Assembly: GCA_021234155.1 (NCBI GenBank)
Contig: JAJEKV010000008.1
Span: 7,962,445 to 8,026,444 of the forward strand
Length of the DNA stretch: 64,000 nt
Direction: 5' to 3'
DNA from: Isoetes taiwanensis
Lineage: Eukaryota; Streptophyta; Lycopodiopsida; Isoetales; Isoetaceae
The position numbers and the translations under genes are program-made. This document shows positions 11,760-23,200 of the stretch, piece after piece. Every line of letters begins with the position of its first letter. Within the stretch, counting starts at the first letter, position 1. The notes beneath the pieces are model-generated. The model was not told where the DNA came from and did not search any database. It saw only the letters and a program-made list of their open reading frames with translations.

Positions 11760-13440
11760 GTTTTTAACGTTGCCAATCTGCTGCATGGTAAATTTTTTGG
11801 CTGCCACTCAATACAATAAATTAATACTCAATGACCAAACCATGAATTTGTCTTATCGAATATAATACTCAATGACTCCATATATTCATATCAAAAAGTT
11901 ACAATGGCAAAGCACGACGTTGCTTTTGGTCCATCCAATTAGAAAAAATCAAATCATAATCAGCATCTACATAACTAGGTGCCGATAATGACAAAAACAT
12001 CAAGGTCTTAAGTGTAGTAAGAAGTAGACGTTCCTGTCTTCATCGTTTATCAAAAATTTATTTAATCTTCTTTTTTAAAAAGAGAGTGTGTTGGGTTGCG
12101 TGCAGGAACGCCGCATGTGCACATGCGGCGTTCCCTTCTCGCTTGCGGCTTTCTTGCGGGATGCTGGTTGCCTACCTTCAATGCCGATATTTGAATCCCT
12201 CTTTGGTCCTTCCTACGAATTTTTTACTTCCTGCGAGTCTTTTTGATGTCTTATCTGGCGCCTCATATCGATTTTTGCCCTTTGATCTTGGCGCCATTCA
12301 CATTTGAACTCCGAACAAGCATTTCCGTTCTGGAGAGCAAAGATCCAATTCCAGGTCGCAATGGATAACTTGAGAAGTATGCTTTATAGCAAGCATGCAT
12401 TATCTTTGTATTTGGGTCGGTTTTGTTTTTCAACTACGCTGGCCATGAATGCAGGTTTTTAGTTTAAAAAAAATGCAGGTTTTTAGTTTAAAAAAAGCAA
12501 GACAAATCTAGAGTTATATTTTAGCTCAAATCGTTGGCTGGCTGGGGATCTCTTCCACTGATGCCGGATTAGGTAAGAACACTACAGAAGAAGAAGAAGA
12601 AGAAAGGACGAAAATACAGAGACAGAGCTTCAGGCTAGAATAAACGACCAAATGCAGCTGCTGAAGTTTGAGACTGGAGATGGTTTTTCATAATTTACCT
12701 GAGAAGAATTCCTCAAGAAGCAGAGAAAGATGTTGGGAAGTTGATTCAGATATGGCAGCCACATATCAAATTTTGCAAATACCCCTTTGCTTGGGCGATG
12801 TCGTCTGGCCATTAAGGCTCCTGCATACAGTTTGGAAAGAAGTCTGCCTTATGTTGGATTATGGAATGCCTTATGCAGCCGGATACAGAGTCTGCAACTC
12901 TGTCTGTAAGAAATGAGCCCAAAAAATGGGTCTGTTTGCAGATCTCGGAGTGGTGGTAGACAGATCTTTGCAAAAGCAGAATCGATTTGCTGTATCTTGA
13001 GCCAATACAGGGTCTGCACCAATGTTGTTGCAGGTTCTTCTTATGATTCAGATAACCCATTTGTTTCCATTTGCTTTCCTTCCTTGGCATCATCATTTTA
13101 CTGTGTGATGTGTGATGTTTATAGAATGTTGTTTTATTGTTAACAGAATTCTGCGAAAGCAGATTGCAGATTGCAGTTAAAGCTTCGTGTGATTTGAGGT
13201 TAGTAATTGTTGGCAACAAATCGATTCACCTACATTTCTTAGATGTTAAGAATTGTCTAATGTAAGCTTCATTTATTAATCCTCTGTTGATAGCAGCATA
13301 TTTGGATAGCATCAGCAGCTAGAGTAGGAAGATACAAGCAGCTAGCCACCAGTGGAGATCCATGAAACAGTAAGTGTTGTGATTATTTGCACCAAAGGAC
13401 ATGCTTGAGGGCCTACATTGAAGTTCAATTTGAGACCCTT
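11760..13440. other. Unassigned stretch upstream of the seven-exon relic
   Basis: No convincing gene. It holds the 30-bp perfect palindrome at 12105-12134, a 23-bp tandem duplication at about 12452-12500 (TGCAGGTTTTTAGTTTAAAA twice) and a GAA-rich run near 12590. Frames at 12668-13143 and the antisense frame at 12812-13219 have no recognisable motif. This interval could contain 5' exons of the downstream relic, but I cannot define them. Confidence 0.4.
12105..12134. repeat. Perfect 30-bp palindrome
   Basis: GGAACGCCGCATGTG is followed at once by its exact reverse complement, with no spacer. The sequence is GC-rich in an AT-rich setting. It could extrude as a cruciform or act as a symmetric binding site. 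Confidence 0.95.
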
Positions 13441-13469
13441 GCTCTTTTTGCATTTGGACTTTGATGCAG

Positions 13470-14950
13470 ACCGTTCTCGCACCTTTTGACATGTCACATC
13501 AAGAAGGCCTGAAATATGAGCAGAAGAGGCAGAAATTACTCAAGGCATGTGGTCTAACTAATTGTTAATGCTGATGCTAGATCATCATCATTTAGAAAGG
13601 CCTTCATTTGTTTCTGTGTTTACGTGGTTGTCATGCTTTGCAGGTCGTGGAGATCCTGCAACAAGTCATTTTGCAGAAGGCAAGACCTTGCGCAATGCTT
13701 ATCGGTGAAGGTTATATTCGCTTTCCTTTTTATTTTTGCTTCTTTTGCAAACAGAAGTTTGAATTGTACGAGCTTTGATTATCTGTGATCAATATTTTTG
13801 CAGCCCTGTACATTGGGTTTTACAATCTTGCTTAAATATCTTTTGTAGATTTGGAAGTGTTAGCAACGAAGCAACAAAGCTCTTCTTCCATGTTCATTTA
13901 GCAAAACTTCTACTTAGGTTTTCTGGAAACTTTGAAATCATCACATAATGAGGGAAGAGACGATCATTACGAAATCAATATAGAGGTAACAACTGTCTTT
14001 TTTGACTACATATGCATCTTTTTTGTATCATTTTTATTTATTGTATTTGCTTTTGAAATCAATGTTAATGTGTTAATCTATTCTATTTATTACATTTGTT
14101 CCTGTTGAAGTGTTAAACAACTATTGTGATTATCTCTGCTTTCTAATGTTGTTGGCATTTTTCTTTCAAAAGGTTATAAGCTTTGGCTAATACGAGGGGC
14201 CAACATGCTTATGCGGCTCAGGAGCATGAAAAAAAACTCTGATAATACATATCTTATTGGTAAGAGTCAAGAAAAGATCTGCTTATTCTTTTAAATATAT
14301 TGTAAGTTTTACTCCATGTCTTTTGCTGCAACGAGTTGTTTTTCATATGTAGAGCAGGGGCTTTAATCCAGGTACATAGCAAGATAAAATTCAGAAAAAC
14401 TTTCTTCCATGAAGCACATTATCTGCTAAGTGCAACCACATATGTCGTCAACTCAAATGTAAGGGCATTCATTTTTGCATTATCTATAGAAAGTTAGAAC
14501 TTCATGCTTTGTAATGGCGGGTTGTGATTATCTCAGGTCGTGATGAACTCTTTTACACTGGTCTATCCTATTAGAGCCGCTTCTATGGTACATATGTTCT
14601 CCTCAAAAGCCATCCCAGGCATTGGCCATTTCAACCATGTGAGTTTGGTGTTTTTTGTGATTTGAGAAAGTAACAAAATTAGCAAGTTACTTATTCAATC
14701 TTTTTTGAAGTCTTGCTGGTGGTTTTGCTGCTTATCTTTGCACAGAGGTGTATTTAGAGTCCAAAGGGGCATATCCAAAGTTCAAGCATCTGTGTTATAC
14801 TTTACTGGGGTGCAATGGAATTGTTTAACAAGTCTCACATCTACCTATTTTCCGATCTGTTCTGGATCACAAGATAATATCATCAAAATTTGGCGACCTT
14901 GCGAAAAGATTTGTGTTACCTATGCAATTTGTATATGCTGGATTAGCCAG
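13470..14950 (+). pseudogene. Decayed seven-exon gene, product not recognised
   Basis: Splice-bounded coding blocks can be placed at 13470-13544, 13644-13710, 13849-13985, 14181-14259, 14355-14458, 14537-14638 and about 14708-14950. The first six join with matching phases (0,1,0,1,0). Introns are GT-AG except the first, which would be GC-AG (CAAG/GCATGT). Example peptides are EGLKYEQKRQKLLK, VVEILQQVILQKARPCAML, LWLIRGANMLMRLRSM, KFRKTFFHEAHYLLSATTYV and IPGIGHFNH. Damage is clear: TAG at 13899-13901 in exon 3, no acceptor giving the protein-like frame of exon 7 (SLAGGFAAYLCTEVYLESKG), and a stop in that frame near 14824. I do not recognise the family. The start and 3' end are not defined. 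It may instead be a live gene that I have spliced wrongly at two places. Confidence 0.5.
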
Positions 14951-15059
14951 GTAAAGGTATTTAAAAGCGTAGAGCAAATACTCTCTACATTTTTCATTTC
15001 TTTCTTATTAAATGCAAGCTTTGACAACCATCACCTTGGTATATTCTAGGTGGAAATCC

Positions 15060-17525
15060 TACTACATCTTTGTTTTATTGTTGTAAAACAGTGAATTGGA
15101 ATCCAGTTTGAGTTGGATTTAGCCCATATGATTTTTAAAATAGTTTAGAACACGATTCTTATGATTCTTCCTCAACCATAATCTTGGCCATTCTAGATGG
15201 AAATCCTACTGTATGCAATAAGGAAGAGCTACAAAGTGCAAACAGAGTCCATTGTATCTTTGTTTTACTGCTATAAACACCTGTATACAAAAAACAAACT
15301 CTTGCTTCTTAGAAAATGAGGAAAAAATCAAAGCATGATCATGAATATTGCTGATTGCTGCGGCCATGAACTGGAGAAGGGCATTTCGAAACCCCAAAAT
15401 ATAGGGGTATTTTTAATTCGTAAGTTAAGTTAACGTAATGAGAAATGCAGTTTGTATATTGTGGGTAGAAAGAGGTTTCTAAATATACATTCTCAGATAC
15501 TCTTGCTCGTAATTGTCTTTGAAAAACATATGCTTTCCTTTTTTTCTATTTTAATTAAACTCTAGCCATTTGTAGTGCAAAACTTGCTCATAATTGTCTT
15601 TTCAAAACATATGCTTTCCTTTTTTCTATTTTAATTAAACTCTATAACCATTTGTAGTGCAAAAGCATTGTGTTTATTGGGAATCAAATGTTATTGGGTC
15701 CAGGATTATTGTTGATATGATTTACGAGTCCTCTTTACAATGTTAAACCAATATAGGCATGTTGAATCTTCTTTACAATGTTTAAACCAATATAGGCATG
15801 TTGAAGTAAATTTCACCTAATCAAGCTTGATTGGGATTTATATAGGCGATATATAGGCATTATATAGGGAATTTGATTGGCATTTATATAGGCATTATGT
15901 TCTCTTCGCCATGATATTGAAGTCACTCTTTTTCTTTCAAATGCATTTTGTTATGTTGAATGAATGTCTTATAATAGGTTAGAGGTGCATATCATTTCAA
16001 TTATTATGTGCAATGGTAAGATATTAGGTGCATTGGTTTGAGCATGTGCATCCAGGATTTTTATGTGATTCTAATGGGACAACAAGGGATTGGACTCTAC
16101 ATAACAAATCATGTCATTTTTTTTGACATTCTGGCATCCCAAGTTCAACATACTCCAGATAATGTCATGTTATGGGTCTTGAAGTTCTGCCATGATTGTC
16201 ATGCTTCATTCATTCAATTTCATGCAGTTTGTCCCTTCCATTTTTGTCATTTTCTCAGGTAGTGTTATGCATGTGCAACCATGGAATAATCTTTAATACG
16301 CTGCAACTTTCTCTTTCGTTCTATTTCCAAGTATGTTACTTATGTAGGAGTTGAACTTCACTAGCATTGTGTGTTTAAACAAAGTTGATTCGTGCTTATA
16401 GAATTGTCTCCAGTCTAAATCCTTAATTCCTTTTTAGACTTGGAGGAAATAAGGTAAATTTCAATTGTCAGTTCAATATCTTAATTTCTAAATATTGTAT
16501 TTTTTAATCCTATCTGTTTGGATGACCATTTGAACTGTTTGGTTAGTTGCCATTGCCTTTCACATTAAGGTTTCTTGCGCAACTTTCTTATCACAAAATC
16601 GAAGACTTCTTCACTCAATTACTCTAAAATGTTCATTCATTCTTGCATCTATATTTGGATCTACATTTATTTTTGAAAATAGAAGGTAAACCTTTCAAGA
16701 CTAATAAGATCTAATCACGGATTATGTTGGGGTTAAGAAGACCTGATCACGGGTGCATTGATTATAGGACTGGAATATGGTGAGTACAAGTGGAATAGTC
16801 TGTGGCAGCAATTGCAAATTAACCGAGGTCTACTGAGCATTCCAAAGTTTTTATGCACGCATAATGGGTATTGTGTTCTTCATTTTATTTTTATTTTTTT
16901 GAATTTTTCCCTTCTTGAAATAATGCTTTCGTATTGCCAATACCTGCTTCACTCCACTTGATAAGTAGGAGGCTATGTTAATTATTTTTCTTTTTTTCTC
17001 TTCAACATACAATGAAAACTTGAAAATTGATAATTATGTTATTCTATGCAGCTATAACAAGCCCTAAGTGATGACGTTAACCCCAAATTACCCCATACTT
17101 GAACATGACTTAAAACCCTACTATGCCCTATATATTGTTGTAATTTGCCAGGAACATATGTGAACGTACTACTAAAATTTGATCCGCATAGATTTTGTTT
17201 CGAAAGATGTTGGTGCAAGTTTTAACTTGAATCATCTTTGTTATTTTTTGAAGAAGATGGTTTGGCATTACATTAAATGTATTGGATCTACATGCTAATC
17301 ACACAATACAAACGATGTTGTAGAGAGTGTTCTGTAAAGTTATGGTTTAAGGTCTACGGTTAGAGTTTATGGGTTTAGGGTTCAAGGACTTAGCATTTTA
17401 TGAATGCTAAAGAACTTGAAGGATGTAACATGCTGCTCATAGATGAAGCACACAATTCTATCAACCATGGCTTTAGAATTTGTTTAAGATATGCTTTCAT
17501 AAAGCAGGTCACTACATGCATTGAT
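15060..17525. other. AT-rich unassigned stretch with short tandem duplications
   Basis: No gene seen. The recognisable content is the duplications at 15502-15805. A short in-frame stretch at 16038-16262 has no known motif. Confidence 0.4.
15502..15805 (+). repeat. Two adjacent tandem duplications (about 83 bp x2, about 38 bp x2)
   Basis: TTGCTC(G/A)TAATTGTCTTT...CATTTGTAGTGCAAAA is repeated at 15502-15585 and 15586-15664. CTCTTTACAATGTT(T)AAACCAATATAGGCATGTTGAA is repeated at 15727-15764 and 15765-15803. TATATAGGCAT.ATATAGG motifs continue to about 15900. Copies are close to identical. Confidence 0.85.
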
Positions 17526-17527
17526 TA

Positions 17528-17585
17528 AGAAGAATAAATGGACTTCTATCGTCTACAGATATCAGAAGGCCTATGGGACCCATTA
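17528..17585 (-). mobile_element. Very short LINE 3' end relic
   Basis: On the minus strand this reads GGGTCCCATAGGCCTTCTGA...GTAGACGATAGAAGTCCATTTATTCTTCTT. It is a degraded match to the LINE 3' signature (GGGTCCCATAGGC, GTGGACGATAAAAA, tandem tail) seen at 1806, 23095 and 33545. Confidence 0.5.
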
Positions 17586-17841
17586 CGAAAAATATCACAA
17601 CAAGACCACTATTGTCCAGCAACAATACTCTAAACTCTATGCACTCATTCTACCCGTTCAATTCCATTATTTACACCCCATCCATGGCTAATGCCTGGTA
17701 TCCCTAAACCCTACACACTTTCAATCCTAAACGCTTCATATTTGACACGCCATTACCTCATAGACATGATTACATATACCATCTTTTTATTCCACTTGCA
17801 AACTCCATTATAACTACCCATTCCAGTCATCCATGATTAAT

Positions 17842-17870
17842 GCCCGGCATCGCCGGGCACACGTTTCTAG
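17842..17870 (+). mobile_element. Helitron-like 3' end (hairpin + CTAG)
   Basis: GCCCGGC-ATC-GCCGGGC (17842-17858) is a perfect 7-bp GC hairpin. Eight nucleotides later comes CTAG (17867-17870), followed by T. Helitrons end in a short GC hairpin close upstream of CTRR and insert before T. A second end with the same hairpin sequence lies at 63669-63696 in the opposite orientation. I could not find the 5' TC end, so the element length is unknown. It carries no visible Rep/Helicase. Confidence 0.6.
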
Positions 17871-18299
17871 TACATAGTTAGTTAGATAATGTTTTGTACA
17901 GACACACATTATACATACGCGATATGACATATGATATTTGCATGGAAAAATATTTGAGATATAAATAATTAGAATAAAATATTATATACATATATAATAA
18001 TGTGCATAAAATTAGAAATTTTTAAAAAATGATAGCCATTCTGTAGATTACAACCTTTTGGCATGTTATGTTTTGCTCCATTTAAAGCATCCTTCAAGAG
18101 GCTTAGGGTTGTCTATATGGTCAATAAAGGGAGAACAGAGCCAAAGAGGGAGGACATTGCAGAGTTGATCTCTGAGTAAATCGAGTGTGGCCTAACCCCA
18201 AATAATATCAAGTCAGGTTTTAGTGACTTGGCCCTTCAACTTTGAAAAGATTAAGCCAGACCAAGAGGGTTCAAGGTTTGCTATGTATGCATCCATCTT

Positions 18300-19200
18300 T
18301 CTAGTCATGTATGCAGCCATCACAGTCCATAGGGGCAAGAATAGAATAGAATAGAATAGAATAGGAAGAGAGGGCTTGCTCTAAATATGGGAGCGAAGTG
18401 CACCTCTTTAGTAATAGTTTCTGTCAAGCCTTGGTAGCTGAAAGCGCTGAGGCTAAGAAGCTGAAGATTGAGCAACTTGCAGCTTGAAGAATTGAGGCCG
18501 CCAAGAGGAAGGTTGAGGGAAGAGGCAGCCAAAGGAGAGCAAGGAGAAGGCTGATGCTTCTTTTGAAGCTAGTGCTGCCAGACTAAGGAACTTCATGTAC
18601 CCCAGAAGTCAGTCTAGAGTTGCCTCTGTTTTTTCCTAGAAGCCTTTGAATGAGGAAGTGAAGGAGGCTTTAGATAAGGAACAGATTGAGGATGAGGCAA
18701 GGTTTGAGCCCAATTTGAGCTTGCACTCGAATCACATCCCCCCCGAGATAGACCAAATGCCCCCACATGGGAGTCCTTTCCATAGTCCTCCTATGAATGA
18801 TCACAATCGTCTCCAGCAAGATGATGGGACGATGCAAGTCATGTGCAGCCTAGAAGACACACACATTTGCAGCGGTGATGCTCAAAGGAGGCAAAGTGAG
18901 TATAAGCATTAAGGGGTACCTACCTCTGGTCAGACCCGTGCCAAACTCAATCAATACACTTAGGTTACAAATGAAGAGATGGGACTTGACCAACAAGAAA
19001 GTGGAAGCCCAACAACATGCTGACATTGGCCATATGAATTCCATGAGGATGGACACACAGAGCTGAATGATGTTGCAGCCAATTCATGAACCCAACACAA
19101 CCAAGTCAGGACCATAGATAAGGCAAAGATTATAAGGGAGATGGGTGGTAATTTGAGTTGGCCTTGTTATTATATATGAGGCCAGGTGCATGGACGTGGG
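18300..19200 (+). other. Coding-like Lys/Glu-rich relic, unrecognised
   Basis: Between about 18430 and 18640 the frames give KKLKIEQL and AAKRKVE, with stops between. At 18646-18912 is an open stretch rich in Pro, His and acidic residues (LSLHSNHIPPEIDQMPPHG). A (TAGAA)n tract lies at 18337-18362. This resembles the spacer part of a plant gag or transposon protein, but I see no diagnostic motif. Confidence 0.3.
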
Positions 19201-19594
19201 ATTTGCAAATACATGGAGGGCTAAGATGGCTCAGGAACACAACCAACCTCGAGGTTTGAAGAGGGTACCACATTTACAGTAGCAGTCACTCCAGGCCATG
19301 TATTTTTTATTTTAAAATAGTGCATAATAGGTTTCATTGACTTTGACATTCCAACCCTTATTCTTGGCAGTTATCTAAGGACAACAATGAAATGCAAGAC
19401 GCCTAAGGCATGAATTCGTGTCTACTCTGTACATTATGTTATTGTTTGCAATTTGAATACAACAGGGAAAGCCTTGAAGCTCCGCTATTCAACATAATTG
19501 CACCACAACTATGCATGATGCTTGTTACTTGATTTGGGGGAGGGGGAGGAGGGGGTTTATGCCCTGCAGAACCACTCAGTGGCAACTGTGGCTA

Positions 19595-20345
19595 ACGCCG
19601 CTCATCGGCCACCTTGTGGTTTTCTAGTGCATAAAACCCTGATGCCGATAAATTACCTAGTACGTAAATTTGTTTTTTTTTGGCATTTTTGCTTAAACGC
19701 CCGTCCAGGGCTTTGAGCACTCTGAGGCTATCCACGTTGGAGCCAGGTGGGATTTTTGTGCAAGTGGATGCCCTTTCAAGTGTTTGATTTCATCTATGGC
19801 GGTGGAAATTCCAATCATCATCGAAAGATCTCTTTGGTTTAAAATTTCCAGTTTGTTGAGTGACAATGCCAAATAGGGACAATTGAGGCAATGCAATCAT
19901 GTTGCACCAAGATTAAGGTTAGATTATCTTTATAAAGCAGTGTAGCAATACTTCCTGTGCTTTTCTCGACAATTCGTCTGCAAAGTCATCATCAAAATTG
20001 ATGCCCAAGTTTAGGGTTGTACCCTAAACCGAAATATAGGTATTTTAATTCCGTTTGCATATGTATTCTTCAGTAGAAGGCAAATTGGATTAGTCATAGA
20101 TGAAGAAGATGCAAATTTCAACACTTCGGCCGGTGCTCTTCCAGCATTCCAGCATTAGGGATGCCTCAGTTCATCCTACAACGTCATCAAAAGACCCTCC
20201 AAGTCCTTACATTAGCCTGGAAAGGGATGCAACCAATGAAGGTTTCAGCTGTATTTAGATGTCCTATCTTCGGCGGCCACCTCTTGTTTTTTCCGGTGCA
20301 TAAAATCCCGCTGCCCATAAATTACCTAGTAGATAAATGTGTGTG
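19595..20345 (+). repeat. Pair of about 80-bp direct repeats
   Basis: CGGCCACCT(T/C)TTG(T/G)TTTTC...GGTGCATAAAA.CC...ATAAATTACCTAGTA.ATAAAT occurs at 19607-19676 and 20272-20340. The copies are followed by a T-run and a (GT)n run respectively. They flank a roughly 600-bp stretch with no gene and lie just before the ELO gene. Confidence 0.7.
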
Positions 20346-20462
20346 TGTGTGTGTGTTTTTTTTTTTAATAATGTAATAGTTTGTTGCAAGTATTAAATGT
20401 TAAATTCATTTAATCGTGAATATATACAAGAAGTTTTCGTGAGCCAGGTGAAGAGCTCAGAT

Positions 20463-21281
20463 ATGGAGAAAGCAGGGTGCCCTTTCCGCTACTGGACGAC
20501 GGATCATCCTGCCATTGCCACATTCCGGTGGATCGATAAGCCATGGGGATCATCTTGGAGCTTTTTGGTCTATTCCATGGCAATATACCTAGTTTCAGTT
20601 CTTTTTCTAAGCATCCTTTTCAGGTTCAAGAAATCCCCGCTGCCGCTAGGTCCAATCCCTATTCTTCATAACCTAATCTTGTTGCTCGGATCTACGGCGA
20701 TGTTTGTAGGATGTGCTCAATCTGCTACGGCAGAGGTTGAAGAAAATGGGGCAACTTGGCTGCTGTGTTTTCCAGTCGGATTTCGAGCTTCCGGTAGGGT
20801 TTTCTTTTGGTCTTATTTATATTATCTTTCAAAGATCTATGAGCTTTTGGACACTTTGATTGTGGTGCTCCGAAAGCGACGCATTACTCTGTTTCATGTT
20901 TTGGAGCATGCTGGAGGGATTTTAGTAGCCTTTTCATGGCTTGAATATGTTCAATCTTCTCAAGTTGTCATATTGCTTGCATCTACCGGACTCAGGACCT
21001 TTGTTTATGGTTATTTCTTTCTTTCTAGTCTGGGATTCAACCCACCATGGAAGAAATGTGTAACTCAGATCCAGATTTTGCAGCTATTTCTGAGTCTTAC
21101 AGCATCTGCAGCTCCTCTGTATCTCCAGTATAAGGAAGGGAAGAAATGTTCTGGGCTAGACATATGCATATATAATAGTTTATACAATCTGGTGTTGATG
21201 CTCCTGCTGATGAATTACTACAGAAGGAATTACTTGGCCTCTAATACTTCCAAATCGAAAAGGAGGAGCAAAAGAGAGTAG
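20463..21281 (+). CDS. ELO-family (GNS1/SUR4) fatty-acid elongase-like protein, 272 aa
   Basis: ELO proteins are ER multi-pass condensing enzymes that extend long-chain acyl-CoA with malonyl-CoA. This intronless frame has a typical ELO length. Its N-terminus (YWTTDHPAIATFRW, then WGSSWSFL) resembles plant ELO-like proteins. The family motif K-x-x-E-x-x-D-T is present as KIYELLDT at residues 124-131, followed by basic RKRR. The histidine box at residues 145-149 is HVLEH instead of HxxHH, so the fourth position is Glu. At least five hydrophobic segments are visible, and the tail is Lys/Arg-rich (SKSKRRSKRE), as in ER-retained membrane proteins. I chose the ATG at 20463 because homologous sequence starts right after it; an in-frame ATG at 20397 would add 22 unlikely residues. 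The condensing function is uncertain given the altered box. Confidence 0.9.
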   Translation: MEKAGCPFRYWTTDHPAIATFRWIDKPWGSSWSFLVYSMAIYLVSVLFLSILFRFKKSPLPLGPIPILHNLILLLGSTAMFVGCAQSATAEVEENGATWLLCFPVGFRASGRVFFWSYLYYLSKIYELLDTLIVVLRKRRITLFHVLEHAGGILVAFSWLEYVQSSQVVILLASTGLRTFVYGYFFLSSLGFNPPWKKCVTQIQILQLFLSLTASAAPLYLQYKEGKKCSGLDICIYNSLYNLVLMLLLMNYYRRNYLASNTSKSKRRSKRE

Positions 21282-21988
21282 TCTGGAACTGCCACCTAGA
21301 GCTAATTTGATTCAATCAATGCTTCATGCTGTTTCATGTGAGCATATTTATTGTTTTCGTATGACAGTTCACAAAAACAACTGTGTATCCGTGCCATATA
21401 GAAAATTCTCTTTTCCAATTAATGCAACATGGGAAAATAAGAAAATTGTAGTTCGAATGTCAAAAAAAGAAGAAAACTAGCAATAGGTAAGGGTTGGGGT
21501 AAAGGTTGGATGGGTTTAAGTGAGGGGAGAAGGGTAGATGAAGGAAAAGAAAAGCAATAGGAGGAGAAAAAATTAGAAGGAAGCGGATAGGGTTGTGCTT
21601 GGTTGTTAGGGGGAAAGATGTTGCATTGAGATGATAATTCTTCTTATCTAGACACTAAGTGTCATTGAGATTTAGTTATTTATGGCTAAACCTTGTATTA
21701 TGGCTTCTTAGCCACTGGATAACAGCACATTTGGCAGCATATTCCCTCTCCATAAATCCACAACGCCCAAACGAGTCTTTTGCAGGTCAAACTGGCCCTT
21801 GTTGACCCGACTTTGAAGGGCGCATTATTAAGGCACAGACCATTGGATAGAACAGTATTCTACCTTTTGTATAATATAGTATGAAAGCAACAGAACAGAT
21901 TACTGTGTAATGTTTCCGCAATCAGAAGAGTATTCTTGTAACAACACTCCAGCCAACAACATGAAGAACATCACAGAATGACATGAGC

Positions 21989-22122
21989 CTGGGGAATCAA
22001 ACCCCAGATGAATCCAGAGCTCATGGCTTAAACTTATCTAAACCTTCACAATCCAGTTTAATTTCTGATCCTGATACAACTCAGACTTGCAACAGACCAG
22101 GGCTTGGGGAATCGAACCCCAA
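21989..22122 (-). repeat. Two tRNA T-arm-like elements (possible SINE B boxes)
   Basis: On the minus strand, CTGGGG-TTTGATT-CCCCAG (21989-22007) and TTGGGG-TTCGATT-CCCCAA (22104-22122) are each a perfect 6-bp stem with a 7-nt loop. The second contains GGTTCGATTCC, an exact pol III B box. They are about 115 bp apart. No full tRNA cloverleaf could be built, so tRNA-derived SINE remnants are more likely than tRNA genes. Confidence 0.5.
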
Positions 22123-22149
22123 CAAAGATCCTATGCCCTTGGCTTACCT

Positions 22150-23094
22150 GATGAACCAGCCTTTCAAGTTCTTCAACAAGTTTTTCTTTTGTGGCTATGG
22201 CAATGATCTGCTGCAACAATGCTCAATTCCTGCAAAACACAGATTATCCAGAAAACCTCAAGGCAATATGTCCCTCCTTTCATCTGTATTACAGAAGAAA
22301 AACATAGGTCATGCAAAAACTCTCAAGGCAAAAACATTGGCGAAAACACGAGGCTATCTGTCCCTCCTTTCATATCATCAAATACAGAGCATTTCTGGCA
22401 GTTTTTCTTCAGCCCTCCTGGCTATGGCGCCCTTTCACGGAGATGCGGAAGAGCTGGAGGTAGAAGTAATATCTGGAGGTGGAAGCAGGATCCAGACTTG
22501 GAAGAGCTGGAGTTGGAAGCCTTTGAAAACCAACAAAACATAAGCACAGCACCAACAAATCATAAGCACCAAACCGCACAAAACATGAGCACAGGACCGA
22601 ACCGCACAGCACCAAACAGAGCTGGAGTTGGAAGCCTTGCTCCCCATCGCCTCCATCGCCATCGTCTCCCTGGCCGCCATCCGAGTTTGGCATCATCATC
22701 CCTGGCCGCCATCTGCCAAGGCGCCCAATGGTTCTTACAGCCATCTGCCAAGGCCAAGGCCGGCATCTGCCAAGGCGCACAAAATCTCCTATAGCCATTT
22801 TCTTCGAAGCCATCCAGAATAGAAAGCCATGTGCAGCATCACCATGTTAGGCATCGCCTGTTCCTCCTCTAAAACTGAACAAAATCAAACCCTAGATTCT
22901 GCTATTTCGAATCTGCAGTGCCACCGTCAGCAAATAAGGTATTCCAATACGAATATCAAGAATAACCTTAACAAATCATAAGTTATAAATATACGGTTTT
23001 TGATTGGGCACACATTATAGATCAAAGAAGTATTTTCTTGTACAATATTAATTTGTGTATCTACTTAAAGCTCTCTCTCACCGTAATACGTTTG
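22150..23094. other. Unassigned stretch downstream of ELO
   Basis: Open frames on both strands at 22219-22822 consist of repeated words (GCATCTGCCAAGGC and CTGGAGTTGGAAGCC, two or three times each). No motif is conserved. I regard it as non-coding repeat debris. Confidence 0.4.
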
Positions 23095-23200
23095 TTGCAC
23101 CTCTTTTTTTTTGGTCCCATAAGCCGATTAGTCTCCGTGGACGATAAAAACTCTATTTTATTCTATTCTATTCTATTCTATTCCATTCTATTCTATTCTC
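23095..23200 (+). mobile_element. 5'-truncated LINE 3' end with (CTATT)n tail
   Basis: TTTGGTCCCATAAGCCGATTAG, then TCTCCGTGGACGATAAAAAC and about nine CTATT-like units. It matches the 3' end of the LINEs at 33545 and 49363, in plus orientation. Only about 60 bp of element remain before the tail. Confidence 0.75.

Noticed and set aside
14705-15049. 114-codon open frame as a gene
   Set aside because: It runs in a different frame from the protein-like reading of exon 7 of the relic at 13470-14950, and reads into AT-rich DNA.
22219-22822. Overlapping frames on both strands, up to 191 codons
   Set aside because: Repeat words in the DNA explain the openness; no domain is seen, and frames on both strands are equally long.
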